Shown: positions 44,400 through 54,501, counted from the stretch's first letter. The stretch is 64,000 nt of DNA from Armatimonadetes bacterium DC (GCA_001442985.1 LDYB01000023.1:62001-126000); one strand, 5' to 3'. Notes: generated by a model from the letters alone, not told the origin. Numbers and translations are program-made.

Positions 44400-45367
44400 G
44401 GCAGCACAATCTCCTTCGCCCAGCTGCGGTTTTCCAGATACCATTCTACAGAGCGTTTGAGACCTTCTTCCACGCTGATCTGGGGCTCCCAGCCGAGTAG
44501 CGTGCGGGCTTTGGTGATGTCTGCCCATGTGGCTTTGACATCGGCAGGGTGCATCGGTTGCTGGTTCCAGCGTGCGGGTTTGCCGAGATACTCCTCGAGT
44601 TTCTGGATAATCCACTGCAACGATACGGGGCGGTCGCCCCCCAGATTGATAATCTCATATCCCAGCGGTTTGAGCGCGGCAACGGTGCCCCGTGCGATAT
44701 CGTCCACATAGGTAAAATCGCGCTCCTGCAAGCCATCGCCGAAGAGCTGAATCGGTTCTTCTTCCGCAATCCAGCGAATGAAGCGGAAAATGCTCATATC
44801 GGGTCTGCCTGCAGGACCGTACACCGTGAAGTAGCGTAGCACGGTAATATCCAGCCCGTAGAGGTGGTGGTAAGTGTAGCACAGCGCCTCCGCACCCTTT
44901 TTGGAAGCAGCATAGGGCGAGAGGGGGCGGTCGGTGGGCTGGTCCTCGCGGAAGGGGCGCTCGTTGTTGCCATAGAGGCTGGAAGTGGACGCCAGCACAT
45001 ATTTTTGTACGCCATGCTGACGGCACAGTTCCAGCAGGTTTAACGCGCCAGTGGTGTTGGTGGCGACATAGACCCACGGGTTCTCCACGCTCTGGCGCAC
45101 GCCCGCCCGCGCCGCAAGGTTGATCACTGCATCGTAAGGCATATGGGCTGTAAACACCGCGCGGGTTGGCTCCCACTCGCTGATATCCAGCGGTTCAAAG
45201 TGGAAGTTCGGATAGGGAAGCAATTGCTGAAGACGCCACCGTTTCAGGGTTGGGTCATAGGCGTCGTTGAGGTTGTCCACCCCAATCACTTCATGCCCCT
45301 CTTTGAGTAACAACTCGGCGGTCTTCGCGCCGATAAACCCTGCACAGCCTGTGAGAAAGATTCGCAT
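44396..45367 (-). CDS. NAD-dependent UDP-sugar epimerase (UDP-glucuronate/UDP-glucose 4-epimerase-like)
   Basis: 323-aa extended SDR. MRIFLTGCAGFIGAKTAELLL has the GxxGxxG site, STSSLYG and YAASKKGAE the catalytic Ser/Tyr/Lys, and AARAGVRQSVENP is typical of UDP-glucuronate 4-epimerases. Upstream leader with GAGGGT and TATAAT (45389-45394), so it is leadered. It is the first gene of the two-gene operon with the nucleotide-sugar dehydrogenase. The epimerised sugar is inferred from the dehydrogenase. Confidence 0.88.
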   Translation of the reverse strand: MRIFLTGCAGFIGAKTAELLLKEGHEVIGVDNLNDAYDPTLKRWRLQQLLPYPNFHFEPLDISEWEPTRAVFTAHMPYDAVINLAARAGVRQSVENPWVYVATNTTGALNLLELCRQHGVQKYVLASTSSLYGNNERPFREDQPTDRPLSPYAASKKGAEALCYTYHHLYGLDITVLRYFTVYGPAGRPDMSIFRFIRWIAEEEPIQLFGDGLQERDFTYVDDIARGTVAALKPLGYEIINLGGDRPVSLQWIIQKLEEYLGKPARWNQQPMHPADVKATWADITKARTLLGWEPQISVEEGLKRSVEWYLENRSWAKEIVLP

Positions 45368-45388
45368 CGCAACCCTCGTTCATAGGGG

Positions 45389-45427
45389 ATTATACCATAC
45401 AGCGGGGGGACATATGCGAGGTATAAT
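45389..45427. promoter_or_regulatory. Divergent promoters for epimerase and glycosyltransferase
   Basis: Minus: GGTATAAT (45389-45394), 21 nt before ATG 45367. Plus: AGGTATAAT (45422-45427), 8 nt before ATG 45436. One gene is leadered and the other leaderless from the same 68-bp gap. Confidence 0.55.
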
Positions 45428-45435
45428 CTTCTACG

Positions 45436-46533
45436 ATGGCTGGTGGGGAGATAGTCTTTTTTCTAAACAGCCTTGTGGGGGGCGGGGCAGAGCGCATAAT
45501 GGTCACACTCGCGAATCACCTCGTAAAACGGGGGTGTTCGGTTTCGATAGCCCTGATCTTCCCCGTCCATACCCTCCTCAAGGAGCTAAACCCTGAGGTG
45601 CAGGTGGTTGACCTGCACGCCAGCCGCGTTTTAGTGGGAGGCATGCGCTTTGCCCAGTATCTGCGCCGAAGGAAGCCGGACGCCGTTCTCTCAACCGTCA
45701 CCCGAATTAATGGCTGGGCAGTGATGGCACATCGGCTGGCGCGCAGTCGCGCCCGCCTGGTGCTACGCGAAGCGACCACGCCCACGGTGGTTCTCAAGCA
45801 GTTAGCGACCCGCAAAGAGAGACTGGACTACGAGATTATTCGCTATCTCTATCCGCTCGCGGATGCCATCGTGGTTCCCTCCCGCGGCGTTCGGCACGAT
45901 GTGCTCCAGATAGCGCCCCACCTGCATTCTCAAGTAAAGGTGATTTACAATCCTGTGATTGATACCCAGCTCCCCCTCAAGAGCCTTGAGCCTGTAGACC
46001 ATCCGTGGTTTGCTGGGGCGAGATTGCCTATCGTACTGGCAGTGGGGCGGTTGATAAAAGATAAGGGCTTTGATGTTTTAATCCGGGCGTTTGCCCGGGT
46101 ACGGGAGGCTACGGAGGCATATCTGGTCATTTTGGGGGAAGGCGAAGAGCGTCCCATTCTGGAACACTTGATCGACCAGCTTGGCTTGCGCGAATGGGTC
46201 TGGATGCCCGGCTTTGAGCCGAACCCCTTCAAGTATATGCGTCGTGCCAGTGTGTTTGTGCTTTCTTCGCGTCGCGAGGGGTTACCAAATGCACTGATTG
46301 AAGCGATGGCATGCGGTTGCCCCGTGGTGAGTACGAACTGCCCCAGCGGACCCGAAGAGATTCTGGACGGTGGCAAGTATGGCGAGCTGGTTCCCGTAGA
46401 TGATGTGGACGCCCTGGCTCAGGCGATTCTCAGGGTGCTTCGCGACGGGGGCAAGAAGGCATCCGATGAATGGCTCCAGCAGTTCACCGTCGATTGCGCA
46501 GGGGATCAGTATGCGAAGCTGCTTCTGGGTTGA
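45436..46533 (+). CDS. Family 4 glycosyltransferase
   Basis: 365-aa GT-B enzyme. SLVGGGAERIMVTLANHL is the N-terminal acceptor-side motif, VLAVGRLIKDKGFDVLIRAF the donor-binding segment, and EGLPNALIEAMACGCPVVST the E-x7-E signature. It transfers a sugar to a growing glycan, probably O-antigen or capsule. Leaderless. Next to a flippase and the UDP-uronate genes. Confidence 0.93.
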   Translation: MAGGEIVFFLNSLVGGGAERIMVTLANHLVKRGCSVSIALIFPVHTLLKELNPEVQVVDLHASRVLVGGMRFAQYLRRRKPDAVLSTVTRINGWAVMAHRLARSRARLVLREATTPTVVLKQLATRKERLDYEIIRYLYPLADAIVVPSRGVRHDVLQIAPHLHSQVKVIYNPVIDTQLPLKSLEPVDHPWFAGARLPIVLAVGRLIKDKGFDVLIRAFARVREATEAYLVILGEGEERPILEHLIDQLGLREWVWMPGFEPNPFKYMRRASVFVLSSRREGLPNALIEAMACGCPVVSTNCPSGPEEILDGGKYGELVPVDDVDALAQAILRVLRDGGKKASDEWLQQFTVDCAGDQYAKLLLG

Positions 46534-46577
46534 CTGGATGCGTTCGGGAGATACAGTGCCACACTTTTCATGCCGAG

Positions 46578-46583
46578 TATAAT
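46578..46583 (+). promoter_or_regulatory. -10 box of flippase gene
   Basis: CGAGTATAAT, 8 nt before GTG 46592. This case shows a leaderless GTG start. Confidence 0.45.
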
Positions 46584-46591
46584 TCACCGTT

Positions 46592-48055
46592 GTGGAAACC
46601 CAGCGGGAGTCTTCCCTGAAGAAACAGGTTTCCCGGAGTGTGGTGTACCTCTCGCTCCGCCGTATTGTCTCCACGGTGCTGGCAACAGTCGGCACCCTGT
46701 TTATCGCGCGTATTCTGGGACCGGAAGTTCAGGGGCTGTTTGCTACCGCTTTGGGCATTCAGACCTACGCGATGATGGTCGGGCTGATAGGGGTGCGTCC
46801 GTACCTGATCCAGAGTCAATCCACCAGTCAGCCTTCTCAGCTCCATCTGGCGTTTTGTTTTGAGTTACTTTATAGCCTTGTGCTTGTGGGGGTTCTCGGG
46901 GTGGCTGGGGGTATATGGTATCTCGTGAGCCGCCACGAAGTGCCCCTGATGCTGCTTACTCTGGCACTGACGCTACCCGCTTCCATGACCCGCGAGGTGC
47001 CCCTTGCCGTTTTAGAGAATCGGTTCGAATATCAGAAAAGCGCCCTGATTGAGACGGTATCTCAGGGAGCCTACTATGCACTTGCGATTGCGCTGGTCTT
47101 GCTCGGTTGGGGGGCGTGGGCGCTGGTAATTGGTTATGTGGTCAGTGAGTACCTGACGGCGTTGGGTTTCTTCTGGGCGGCGCGGTATCGCCCGCGCTGG
47201 TACTGGGATCGCGTCGCGTTGCGCCCCATGCTTGCCTATGGAGTCACATTTGCGCTTTCTGATTGGGCGAAGGCGCTTCAAAAGCTGGTACCGCCCCTGA
47301 TTGTATTTCCCACGCTGGGGGCAGCCGCAGTAGGATACATCGGGATGGCGGAAAAACTGGTGGCATCTTTATATTTTGTCGTTGGGGCGGTGGGGCGCGC
47401 CGTATTTCCCGCCTTCTCCCGCATCCAGAACGATAAGGCACGGCTGGTACGAGCAGTAGAACAGGGGGTTCCGTTGCAGATGCTCGGGTTGGGCGCGCTC
47501 TACGGGACTGCGGCGTTCCTGCTGCCGTATGTAGCCCCTGCCCTGCTGGGGGCGAAATGGGATGCGACCCTCATTAGTGGCTTATTTGCCTTTTTGAGTG
47601 TGAGCTCGTTCGTATCGGCACTCACCGCCCTTGAGGGCGCCGTCCTGTTCGCCACCGGGAAGAACATGCTCGTATTTTACTACTCTCTGGCAGGAAGCCT
47701 GATGTTCGGCTTGACGGCGTTCCTGCTGCTGAATTTTGCGCCCGAATTCTGGGGGGTCTATGCCTACGGAGTGGCGAGCGCTGCCTCAACAGCGACGATG
47801 GCTTTCTTCCGGCACTTCAATTTCCGGCGTTATGTGGGCAAGCCAGACTATACTCTTGCGCTCGTGTGGTTTGCGGCGGCTTGTAGCGTTGTTGCGGCGC
47901 CGGTGGTTAGCGAATGGCTATACGGGGTCAGTCTGATCCTGCTCCTGGCATTCCCGCAAAGCCGTCGCGCGCTCCGGGAAAATGCCCAAAAAGCGCGGGC
48001 TTTGTTGAAGCGCAAAGGGTCCTCCAGGGCGTCTACCCCCGAAACCGATACTTAA
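46592..48055 (+). CDS. Polysaccharide flippase, Wzx/MATE-like
   Basis: 487 aa, about 12-14 transmembrane helices. The N-terminus (KKQVSRSVVYLSLRRIVSTVLATVGTLFIARILGPE) and SALIETVSQGAYYALAI match polysaccharide transport (PST/RfbX) proteins that flip lipid-linked oligosaccharide. It belongs to the cluster with the GT4 and UDP-sugar enzymes. The 3' end overlaps the convergent GT2 gene by 23 nt. Confidence 0.88.
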   Translation: METQRESSLKKQVSRSVVYLSLRRIVSTVLATVGTLFIARILGPEVQGLFATALGIQTYAMMVGLIGVRPYLIQSQSTSQPSQLHLAFCFELLYSLVLVGVLGVAGGIWYLVSRHEVPLMLLTLALTLPASMTREVPLAVLENRFEYQKSALIETVSQGAYYALAIALVLLGWGAWALVIGYVVSEYLTALGFFWAARYRPRWYWDRVALRPMLAYGVTFALSDWAKALQKLVPPLIVFPTLGAAAVGYIGMAEKLVASLYFVVGAVGRAVFPAFSRIQNDKARLVRAVEQGVPLQMLGLGALYGTAAFLLPYVAPALLGAKWDATLISGLFAFLSVSSFVSALTALEGAVLFATGKNMLVFYYSLAGSLMFGLTAFLLLNFAPEFWGVYAYGVASAASTATMAFFRHFNFRRYVGKPDYTLALVWFAAACSVVAAPVVSEWLYGVSLILLLAFPQSRRALRENAQKARALLKRKGSSRASTPETDT

Positions 48056-48722
48056 TCAGCGTCCAGAGGGCTTCCACGCCGTCGGTCCAGCGGATTTTTT
48101 TGCCCTCGCGCTTGAGGCGCGGGCGGTAACCCTCCAGCTCCACCTCCAGAATCGGCACGCCGCGCTTCAAGGTTTTGGCGGTTACTTCAGGGCAAAACTC
48201 AAACCGCTGGCACTGGAGCGGAATGGAGCGCAAAAAGTCGGTGCGGAACGCCTTATAGCAGGTCGCCTCATCGGTGAGCGGGTAGCGGTACAGCAGGCGC
48301 ACTGCCCATGCCAGGATAATATTCGCAATCTTGTTGGGCAGGGGCATGCCTCTGGGCATGCCGCGGCGAAAGCGCGTGCCATAGACCACCGTCGCCTCAC
48401 CACGCAGAATCGGCGCCACCACCTTCGGAATCTCGTTGGGGTCATACTCAAGGTCGGCGTCCTGAATAATGATGACCTCTCCCGTGGCGTACTGAATACC
48501 CGTGCGAATCGCGGCGCCTTTGCCCTGATTGCGCTCGTGTCGAATCGCGATAATGTCGGGTTGTTCTGCCAGAATGTCGGGTGTTTTGTCGGTGGAGGCG
48601 TCGTCCACCACGATAATCTCCTTGCGGAAGGGCGCTCGCCTCAGCCGCTCCAGCAGCTCGCGCAGGGTGGCTTCCTCGTTGTAGACTGGCACAATCACGC
48701 TCACCAAAGGCTGGTTTTCCAT
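48033..48722 (-). CDS. Family 2 glycosyltransferase, dolichol-phosphate mannosyltransferase-like
   Basis: 229 aa. VSVIVPVYNEEATLRELL, IIVVDDASTDKT, QDADLEYDP (DxD) and a C-terminal region TAKTLKRGVPILEVELEGYRPR fit the DPM1/GtrB group, which loads a sugar on polyprenyl phosphate. No extra membrane helices. The promoter TATACT (48740-48745) is 17 nt from the ATG, so it has a short leader rather than none. Confidence 0.88.
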   Translation of the reverse strand: MENQPLVSVIVPVYNEEATLRELLERLRRAPFRKEIIVVDDASTDKTPDILAEQPDIIAIRHERNQGKGAAIRTGIQYATGEVIIIQDADLEYDPNEIPKVVAPILRGEATVVYGTRFRRGMPRGMPLPNKIANIILAWAVRLLYRYPLTDEATCYKAFRTDFLRSIPLQCQRFEFCPEVTAKTLKRGVPILEVELEGYRPRLKREGKKIRWTDGVEALWTLIKYRFRG

Positions 48723-48739
48723 CGACGCTTATCACCAGA

Positions 48740-48766
48740 AGTATACCTTGCCCTATGGGGTATCCT
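48740..48766. promoter_or_regulatory. Divergent promoters for GT2 and hyuB
   Basis: Minus: AGGTATACT (48740-48745). Plus: GGGGTATCCT (TATCCT 48761-48766), 8 nt before ATG 48775. Confidence 0.45.
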
Positions 48767-48774
48767 GATAGCGC

Positions 48775-50376
<1,602 letters not shown>

Positions 50377-50380
50377 TTGC

Positions 50381-50454
50381 TGGCTGCCGGGGGTGGATTC
50401 GAACCACCACTACCAGATCCAAAGTCTGGCGTCCTGCCCTTAGACGACCCGGCA
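50381..50454 (-). tRNA. tRNA-Gln (anticodon TTG)
   Basis: Cloverleaf on the minus strand: acceptor stem TGCCGGG/CCCGGCA, anticodon loop CTTTGGA with TTG, TGGTTCGAATCCA T arm, discriminator G and encoded CCA. It lies 9 bp after tRNA-Lys. GatCA in the window suggests that this tRNA is charged through Glu-tRNA(Gln) transamidation. Confidence 0.93.
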
Positions 50455-50463
50455 AGGGCATCA

Positions 50464-50538
50464 TGGTGAGCCGGGTGGGAATCGAACCCACGACCAATGG
50501 CTTAAAAGGCCACTGCTCTACCGCTGAGCTACCGGCTC
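50464..50538 (-). tRNA. tRNA-Lys (anticodon TTT)
   Basis: Acceptor stem GAGCCGG/CCGGCTC, D arm GCTCAGCGGTAGAGC, anticodon loop CTTTTAA with TTT, T arm GTGGGTTCGATTCCCAC, discriminator A and encoded CCA. Confidence 0.94.
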
Positions 50539-50547
50539 ACGCCCCAA

Positions 50548-50577
50548 AGTATACCCGATAGGCAGGAGAGAATGCAA
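50548..50577 (-). promoter_or_regulatory. Promoter of the tRNA-Lys/tRNA-Gln operon
   Basis: Minus strand: TTGCAT (-35, 50572-50577), 18-nt spacer, GGGTATACT (-10, 50548-50553), 9 nt before the first tRNA base. Confidence 0.6.
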
Positions 50578-50587
50578 GGGGAAAAGG

Positions 50588-51322
50588 CTACTTCACCTGC
50601 ATCCAGTGTTCGAGCCGATCAATATCGGTGCCCACTTCGGCGTAGGGGGTGAGAATCGCTTTGACGGGCACGCTCAGAATGCGAGCGGCACGGCGTTCGA
50701 TCTCTTCAATCCCCAGCCAGCGGGGAGAGAGCTTTTGCGCCAGCACAAAGCGCACGAGTAGTCCCAGCCCCAGCTGCCATGCCAGTTTCAGGGGGTGCTT
50801 GCGTGCCCGATGGAGCGCCTCCAGTCGCGGCAACTCCCTGAGCGCAACGGAGCGCTGTGCCCAGAAGAGGTTGCCCCCTGTAACTTCGCCTTCGCGCAGG
50901 CGAACCGTTGTGCGCGGGAGGTGGGGAAACTTCTCGCGACACACGGCAGCGGGCACAACGGCGTAGGTCAACACTGCGCCGCTCTGAAGGCTTGCTTCCA
51001 GAAAAAAGCGCACGCTTTCGGGCGTCAAAAAGGGGGTGTCGGCGGTAGCGAACAGCACCGACTCGTGATGGCTCTCTTCCAACCCGCGCCGCACATTCGC
51101 CAGCAGGCTCTCCTGCGGCGCGACCACGCGGTAGCCCTCGCCTTCAGGCACCGCACCCACCACGATAATCTCGGCGATTTCGGGCACCTGCCGCAGGGCG
51201 TCCACCACACGCTGATACATTGGCACCCCTGCCACAGAGACCAGCGCCCGCTGGCTGACGCCCGCCCGCTCGCTCCATTCGGGGTCTACCTCGCCGCCTG
51301 CCAGAACAATCGCTGTGGTCAC
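50588..51322 (-). CDS. MobA-like nucleotidyltransferase
   Basis: 244 aa. MTTAIVLAGGEVDP is the NTP-binding start of the MobA-like NTP_transf_3 fold, VSVAGVPMYQRVVDAL and FATADTPFLTPESV are also typical, and the LAGG...K motif is altered here. It could make molybdopterin guanine dinucleotide or a nucleotide sugar. No moa/moe genes are present, so the substrate is open. GTG start at 51322; the promoter is unclear. Confidence 0.75.
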   Translation of the reverse strand: MTTAIVLAGGEVDPEWSERAGVSQRALVSVAGVPMYQRVVDALRQVPEIAEIIVVGAVPEGEGYRVVAPQESLLANVRRGLEESHHESVLFATADTPFLTPESVRFFLEASLQSGAVLTYAVVPAAVCREKFPHLPRTTVRLREGEVTGGNLFWAQRSVALRELPRLEALHRARKHPLKLAWQLGLGLLVRFVLAQKLSPRWLGIEEIERRAARILSVPVKAILTPYAEVGTDIDRLEHWMQVK

Positions 51323-51347
51323 CAGTATCTGATTCCACCCTGTCGGG

Positions 51348-51353
51348 TAGAAT
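51348..51353 (+). promoter_or_regulatory. -10 box of TolB-like gene
   Basis: TCGGGTAGAAT, 6 nt before ATG 51360. Confidence 0.45.
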
Positions 51354-51359
51354 CCTGTT

Positions 51360-52376
51360 ATGTGCTATCTGCCCCCCTATCAGGAGAGTGCGTTGAAACC
51401 GACAGAGTCGTTGCAAGACCCGCGCGAGCGCCATCTGCGCAACATCCGCCAGCTGACCTTCGGCGGCGAGAACGCGGAAGCCTACTTCTCGTTCGATGGC
51501 AAAAAGTTGATTTTTCAAAGCACACGCCCGCCCTACAAAGCCGACCAGATTTTTACGATGAACATCGACGGCTCCGATGTGCGCCTGGTCTCCACGGGCA
51601 AGGGGCGTTGTACCTGCGGATTCTGGTCGCCCGATGGCAAGCGCATCCTCTACAGCTCCACCGACTGGTACAGCGAGGAGCCGCCCCCGCCTCCTGACCG
51701 CTCGCAGGGCTATGTGTGGCCGCTCCTGCCCTATCGCCTCTATGTCGCCAACGCCGACGGCTCCCAGCGTGAAGCCATCACCGACGACGACGCCTATAAT
51801 GCCGAAGGCTCGTTCCACCCAAAGGGCGACCGAATCCTGTTCACCACCACGCGCTGGGGGAATATTGACCTGTGTGAGTATAACCTCCGCACGCGCAAGT
51901 TCACCCGTCTGACCGACGAGCTGGGCTATAACGGCGGACCGTTTTACTCATGGGATGGCAAGTATATCGTCTATCGCGCTTATCACCCGAAAACGCGCGA
52001 GGAGATTGAAGAGTTCCAGCGGCTGCTGAAGCTGCGCCTCGTGCGCCCCAGCAAACTGGAGCTGTGGGTGATGACCGCCGACGGCAAGCGACGCTGGCAG
52101 GTCAGCAAACTGGGCGGCGCAAACTTCGCTCCCTTCATGCGCCCCGGCAACCGACAGATTATCTTCTCTTCCAACCACCACGACCCACGCGGACGCGAGT
52201 TTGACCTGTTTCTGATCAACCTCGACGGCACCGGACTGGAGCGAGTAACCTACACCGGGGAGTTTGACGGCTTTCCCATGTTCTCACGCGATGGGAAAAA
52301 GCTGGTGTGGGCATCCAACCGCAACGCCAGAACGCGCGGCGAAACGAATATCTTTATTGCCGATTGGGTGGATTAA
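51360..52376 (+). CDS. TolB-like beta-propeller (PD40 repeat) protein
   Basis: 338 aa, six propeller blades marked by YFSFDGKKLIFQS, FWSPDGKRILYSS, FHPKGDRILFTT, YSWDGKYIVYRA, MRPGNRQIIFSS and MFSRDGKKLVWASN. No signal peptide is visible, so it may be cytosolic, unlike TolB. The unusual CTCG cluster lies in blade two. Leaderless; followed by a strong terminator. Function unknown beyond the fold. Confidence 0.82.
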   Translation: MCYLPPYQESALKPTESLQDPRERHLRNIRQLTFGGENAEAYFSFDGKKLIFQSTRPPYKADQIFTMNIDGSDVRLVSTGKGRCTCGFWSPDGKRILYSSTDWYSEEPPPPPDRSQGYVWPLLPYRLYVANADGSQREAITDDDAYNAEGSFHPKGDRILFTTTRWGNIDLCEYNLRTRKFTRLTDELGYNGGPFYSWDGKYIVYRAYHPKTREEIEEFQRLLKLRLVRPSKLELWVMTADGKRRWQVSKLGGANFAPFMRPGNRQIIFSSNHHDPRGREFDLFLINLDGTGLERVTYTGEFDGFPMFSRDGKKLVWASNRNARTRGETNIFIADWVD

Positions 52377-52381
52377 AAGCA

Positions 52382-52409
52382 AAACGGCTCTCCCGAAGGA
52401 GAGCCGTTT
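52382..52409. terminator. Rho-independent terminator between convergent genes
   Basis: AAACGGCTCTCC-cgaa-GGAGAGCCGTTT, a perfect 12-bp stem with a GAAA-like loop, ending in TTTCTGG and preceded by AAAA. Confidence 0.88.
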
Positions 52410-52422
52410 CTGGCATAAAAAA

Positions 52423-52665
52423 TCAGGAAGCGGCGCGTGCCTTCTTTCGGCGCTGACGCACATCCTTCAGACCGAAACGGTACTTCGCGAACGCTTCCTC
52501 GATTTTGCCCTCCATTACGAGCTTGGCGAACTCCTTCGCCCCTTCCACCTTAGCCTGATTCGGCTTGCGCTTCCGAATTGCTCTGATCGCTTCTGCCATA
52601 TCAATCTCACCTGCCTTAAACGCCTTAAGGATACCCTCAATATAGGCGCTTCGTTGATCGGTCAT
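52423..52665 (-). CDS. Small basic helical protein, conserved-looking
   Basis: 80 aa, unknown family. The N-terminal part (MTDQRSAYIEGILKAFKAGEIDMAEAIRAIRKRK) is amphipathic helix, followed by KFAKLVMEGKIEEAFAKYRFG and a very basic tail KDVRQRRKKARAAS. Basic and abundant-looking, so nucleic-acid binding is conceivable but not shown. The ATG at 52665 follows GGAGGTG and the gene has the strongest promoter type in the window, its own ~100-nt leader and a terminator. The track's longer start reads into the leader. Confidence 0.75.
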   Translation of the reverse strand: MTDQRSAYIEGILKAFKAGEIDMAEAIRAIRKRKPNQAKVEGAKEFAKLVMEGKIEEAFAKYRFGLKDVRQRRKKARAAS

Positions 52666-52766
52666 AGGTTTCACCTCCGTCGGGTCTTCACGCCCTGCAG
52701 GCAAGACCAGGCACAAAAGCCCTGCTCGCCCTCAGGTCGCCAACGACCCTTGTGTAGTGGTAGAGT
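52666..52766 (-). promoter_or_regulatory. Structured ~100-nt leader of the 80-aa protein
   Basis: From the promoter to the ATG the leader can form GGTCG-ttgg-CGACC and GCAGGGC-type/GCCTGG-GCCTGC pairings, with the GGGTC...GACCC ends close together and the ribosome site just after. A cis-regulatory role is possible. It does not match a riboswitch class I can name. Confidence 0.35.
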
Positions 52767-52772
52767 GGCATA

Positions 52773-52802
52773 ATTATACCTGATGGGAATTGAGTTTGTC
52801 AA
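52773..52802 (-). promoter_or_regulatory. Sigma-70 promoter of the 80-aa basic protein gene
   Basis: TTGACA (52797-52802) in CCCCTTGACAAAC, 18-nt spacer, CAGGTATAAT (-10, 52773-52778). Confidence 0.85.
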
Positions 52803-52859
52803 GGGGAAGCGGGCAATTTGGGAAAAGCCCGAAAGAATTGCTCGAAATAGGGAAGCCAG

Positions 52860-53558
52860 TTATGGCTTGGTGGGGGCAATGGGTTCCCTCGGCTCCATTT
52901 TCTGGGGTTCGAACTCCATCAGCAGGGTAAAGGCACCATCGGTACCCTCAATTTTGACCTGCGTGGTGACCTGGAAGACGCGCAGGCGGGCGGTGGCTTT
53001 GTCCAGCACGAGCCGCAGGTCATCGTCGCGGTTGCGCTCGTTGCGAATTTTGCCCGTAATCACAACCTGCTTCTCGTCTTCACTAACGATTTTGAGCTGG
53101 CTCACCTGCTTACGAAACTCCTCCTGCTTCGTTTTGCCCCCGAACACGAAGACCATATCGTAGGTGGGTACCACATCCTGCGCCACGAGCTGCTCCAGAA
53201 GCGCCAGCCCCGAATTGGCAATCAGCACTTCCTGCGGCTGACGGTTCGGCGCCTGCACGGTGAGGCGTTGCCCATCGGATTGCACGCGGGTTGTGGTGTT
53301 CATAAGTGTGTTCTGCACGGTCAGATTCAGCTTTGCGGGCGCTTCGAGGGTGTAGGTGTAGACAAAGCGCTGAATCACCTCGCCCTGCGGGTTGCGGGAG
53401 GTTGTCATCACCACCGAAACCGTGGCTTTTTGCTGGGCGGGTAGGGGTTGGCTGTAGGCATTAAACATCGCCGTGAGCCACTCATCCGCCGAGCGTGTTG
53501 TTTGCGCCCACAGCCCTGCTCCCAATGCGCAGGCGAGGAGTGTCAGCAAACGCCTCAT
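52860..53558 (-). CDS. Exported LolA/DUF2092-like protein
   Basis: 232 aa. Signal peptide MRRLLTLLACALGAGLWAQ. The rest has the half-barrel pattern of outer-membrane lipoprotein carriers and DUF2092: TATVSVVMTTSRNPQGE-like strands, FVYTYTLEAPAKLNLTVQ, DGQRLTVQAPN and a late VVITGKIRNERNRDDDLRLVLDKATARLRVFQVT. The family assignment is by pattern only. Leaderless (TACACT 6 nt upstream). Together with lnt it would support lipoprotein traffic, but the LolA function is unproven. Confidence 0.65.
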   Translation of the reverse strand: MRRLLTLLACALGAGLWAQTTRSADEWLTAMFNAYSQPLPAQQKATVSVVMTTSRNPQGEVIQRFVYTYTLEAPAKLNLTVQNTLMNTTTRVQSDGQRLTVQAPNRQPQEVLIANSGLALLEQLVAQDVVPTYDMVFVFGGKTKQEEFRKQVSQLKIVSEDEKQVVITGKIRNERNRDDDLRLVLDKATARLRVFQVTTQVKIEGTDGAFTLLMEFEPQKMEPREPIAPTKP

Positions 53559-53564
53559 ACCTTT

Positions 53565-53570
53565 AGTGTA
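53565..53570 (-). promoter_or_regulatory. -10 box of the LolA-like gene
   Basis: AGGGTACACT, 6 nt before ATG 53558. Confidence 0.45.
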
Positions 53571-53572
53571 CC

Positions 53573-54451
53573 CTATTTCCCGCGCTCTTTTGCCAGCTCA
53601 CGATAGGTGTAAAGCTCCACGCCGCTCTGTTGCAATACCTCTTTGAAAGCAGGCTCCATCAGGATTCGGAACTCATCCACGCGATATTGCCAGTGGGGCG
53701 TGGTGGCATGCCCTTCGGGGTCATCCTCGCCCAGATGCACAATCAGCTCATGCACCCCTGGCTTGAGCTGGCGGATATACTGATGCAGGCGGGCGCGGTG
53801 CTTCTCGTATGGCTCGCCAATCTCGTACTGGGGGTTCAGCGAATCGATCGTGGGCAATCCTGCCTGCTGGATGCGCTGGTACGCCTGCTTGTAGTCCAGC
53901 CCGCGCGCGGCTGCCATCAGCATAATCTCAGGCGTGGGGCTGAACACCATCGGTGGAATCTTGTAGTCCATCGCGACTTTGAGAAACACTTCAAAAAACT
54001 GGGGCGAGGCGTAGAGCGTGCCCATGTGCGAATCCAGATGAGTCGGTTTCAGCCCCAGTTTGAGCGCCATTTCAATCTGGGCGCGGAGTTCGGTCTCCAC
54101 CTCTTGCGGGCTGGCGTGGCGCACGACCTCTTCCACCGAGCGCCACATATAGCCGGTGGGGTCTATCAGCCCTTTGACTTTATCCACCGGCGCTACAGGA
54201 CGCCAGCGCAGGGTACTCCACTCGCTGGTGAGGGTCAGGTGAAGCCCCAGATCGGCGTTGGGGTGTCTTTTCGCCCACTCTACCACCTCCATCACCCAGC
54301 CGCAGGGCATCATAATGCTGGCGCTGCTGACGACGCCCGCCTCCATCGCTTTGAGCGTGGCGCGGTTTTTAGAGTGGCTCAGTCCCAGATCGTCCGCGTG
54401 CAGAATCAGCCGCTTGCGCTCCGCCGTCGGTTGCTGCTCTTGCCGTCGCAT
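53573..54451 (-). CDS. YdjC/ChbG-family carbohydrate deacetylase
   Basis: 292 aa. LILHADDLGLSHSKNRAT is the metal-binding start, DLGLHLTLTSEW (His) and THLDSHMGTLY further ligands, and HLGEDDPEGHATTPHW a late His region. The family removes acetyl groups from chitooligosaccharides or related glycans. Divergent from the GH127 gene, 57 bp away, so both may serve the same glycan. ATG 54451 has TACAAT only 3 nt upstream, tighter than other leaderless genes. Confidence 0.88.
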   Translation of the reverse strand: MRRQEQQPTAERKRLILHADDLGLSHSKNRATLKAMEAGVVSSASIMMPCGWVMEVVEWAKRHPNADLGLHLTLTSEWSTLRWRPVAPVDKVKGLIDPTGYMWRSVEEVVRHASPQEVETELRAQIEMALKLGLKPTHLDSHMGTLYASPQFFEVFLKVAMDYKIPPMVFSPTPEIMLMAAARGLDYKQAYQRIQQAGLPTIDSLNPQYEIGEPYEKHRARLHQYIRQLKPGVHELIVHLGEDDPEGHATTPHWQYRVDEFRILMEPAFKEVLQQSGVELYTYRELAKERGK

Positions 54452-54454
54452 AGG

Positions 54455-54501
54455 ATTGTAGTTCGCGCTGGTGCGTACAACTCCTACAAAAAAGGTACAA
54501 T
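54455..54501. promoter_or_regulatory. Divergent -10 boxes, YdjC and GH127
   Basis: Minus: TACAAT (54455-54460), 3 nt before ATG 54451. Plus: AGGTACAAT (54496-54501), 7 nt before ATG 54509. Confidence 0.45.

Noticed and set aside
52666-52766. Riboswitch candidate in the leader
   Set aside because: No known aptamer motif matched; kept only as a structured leader.
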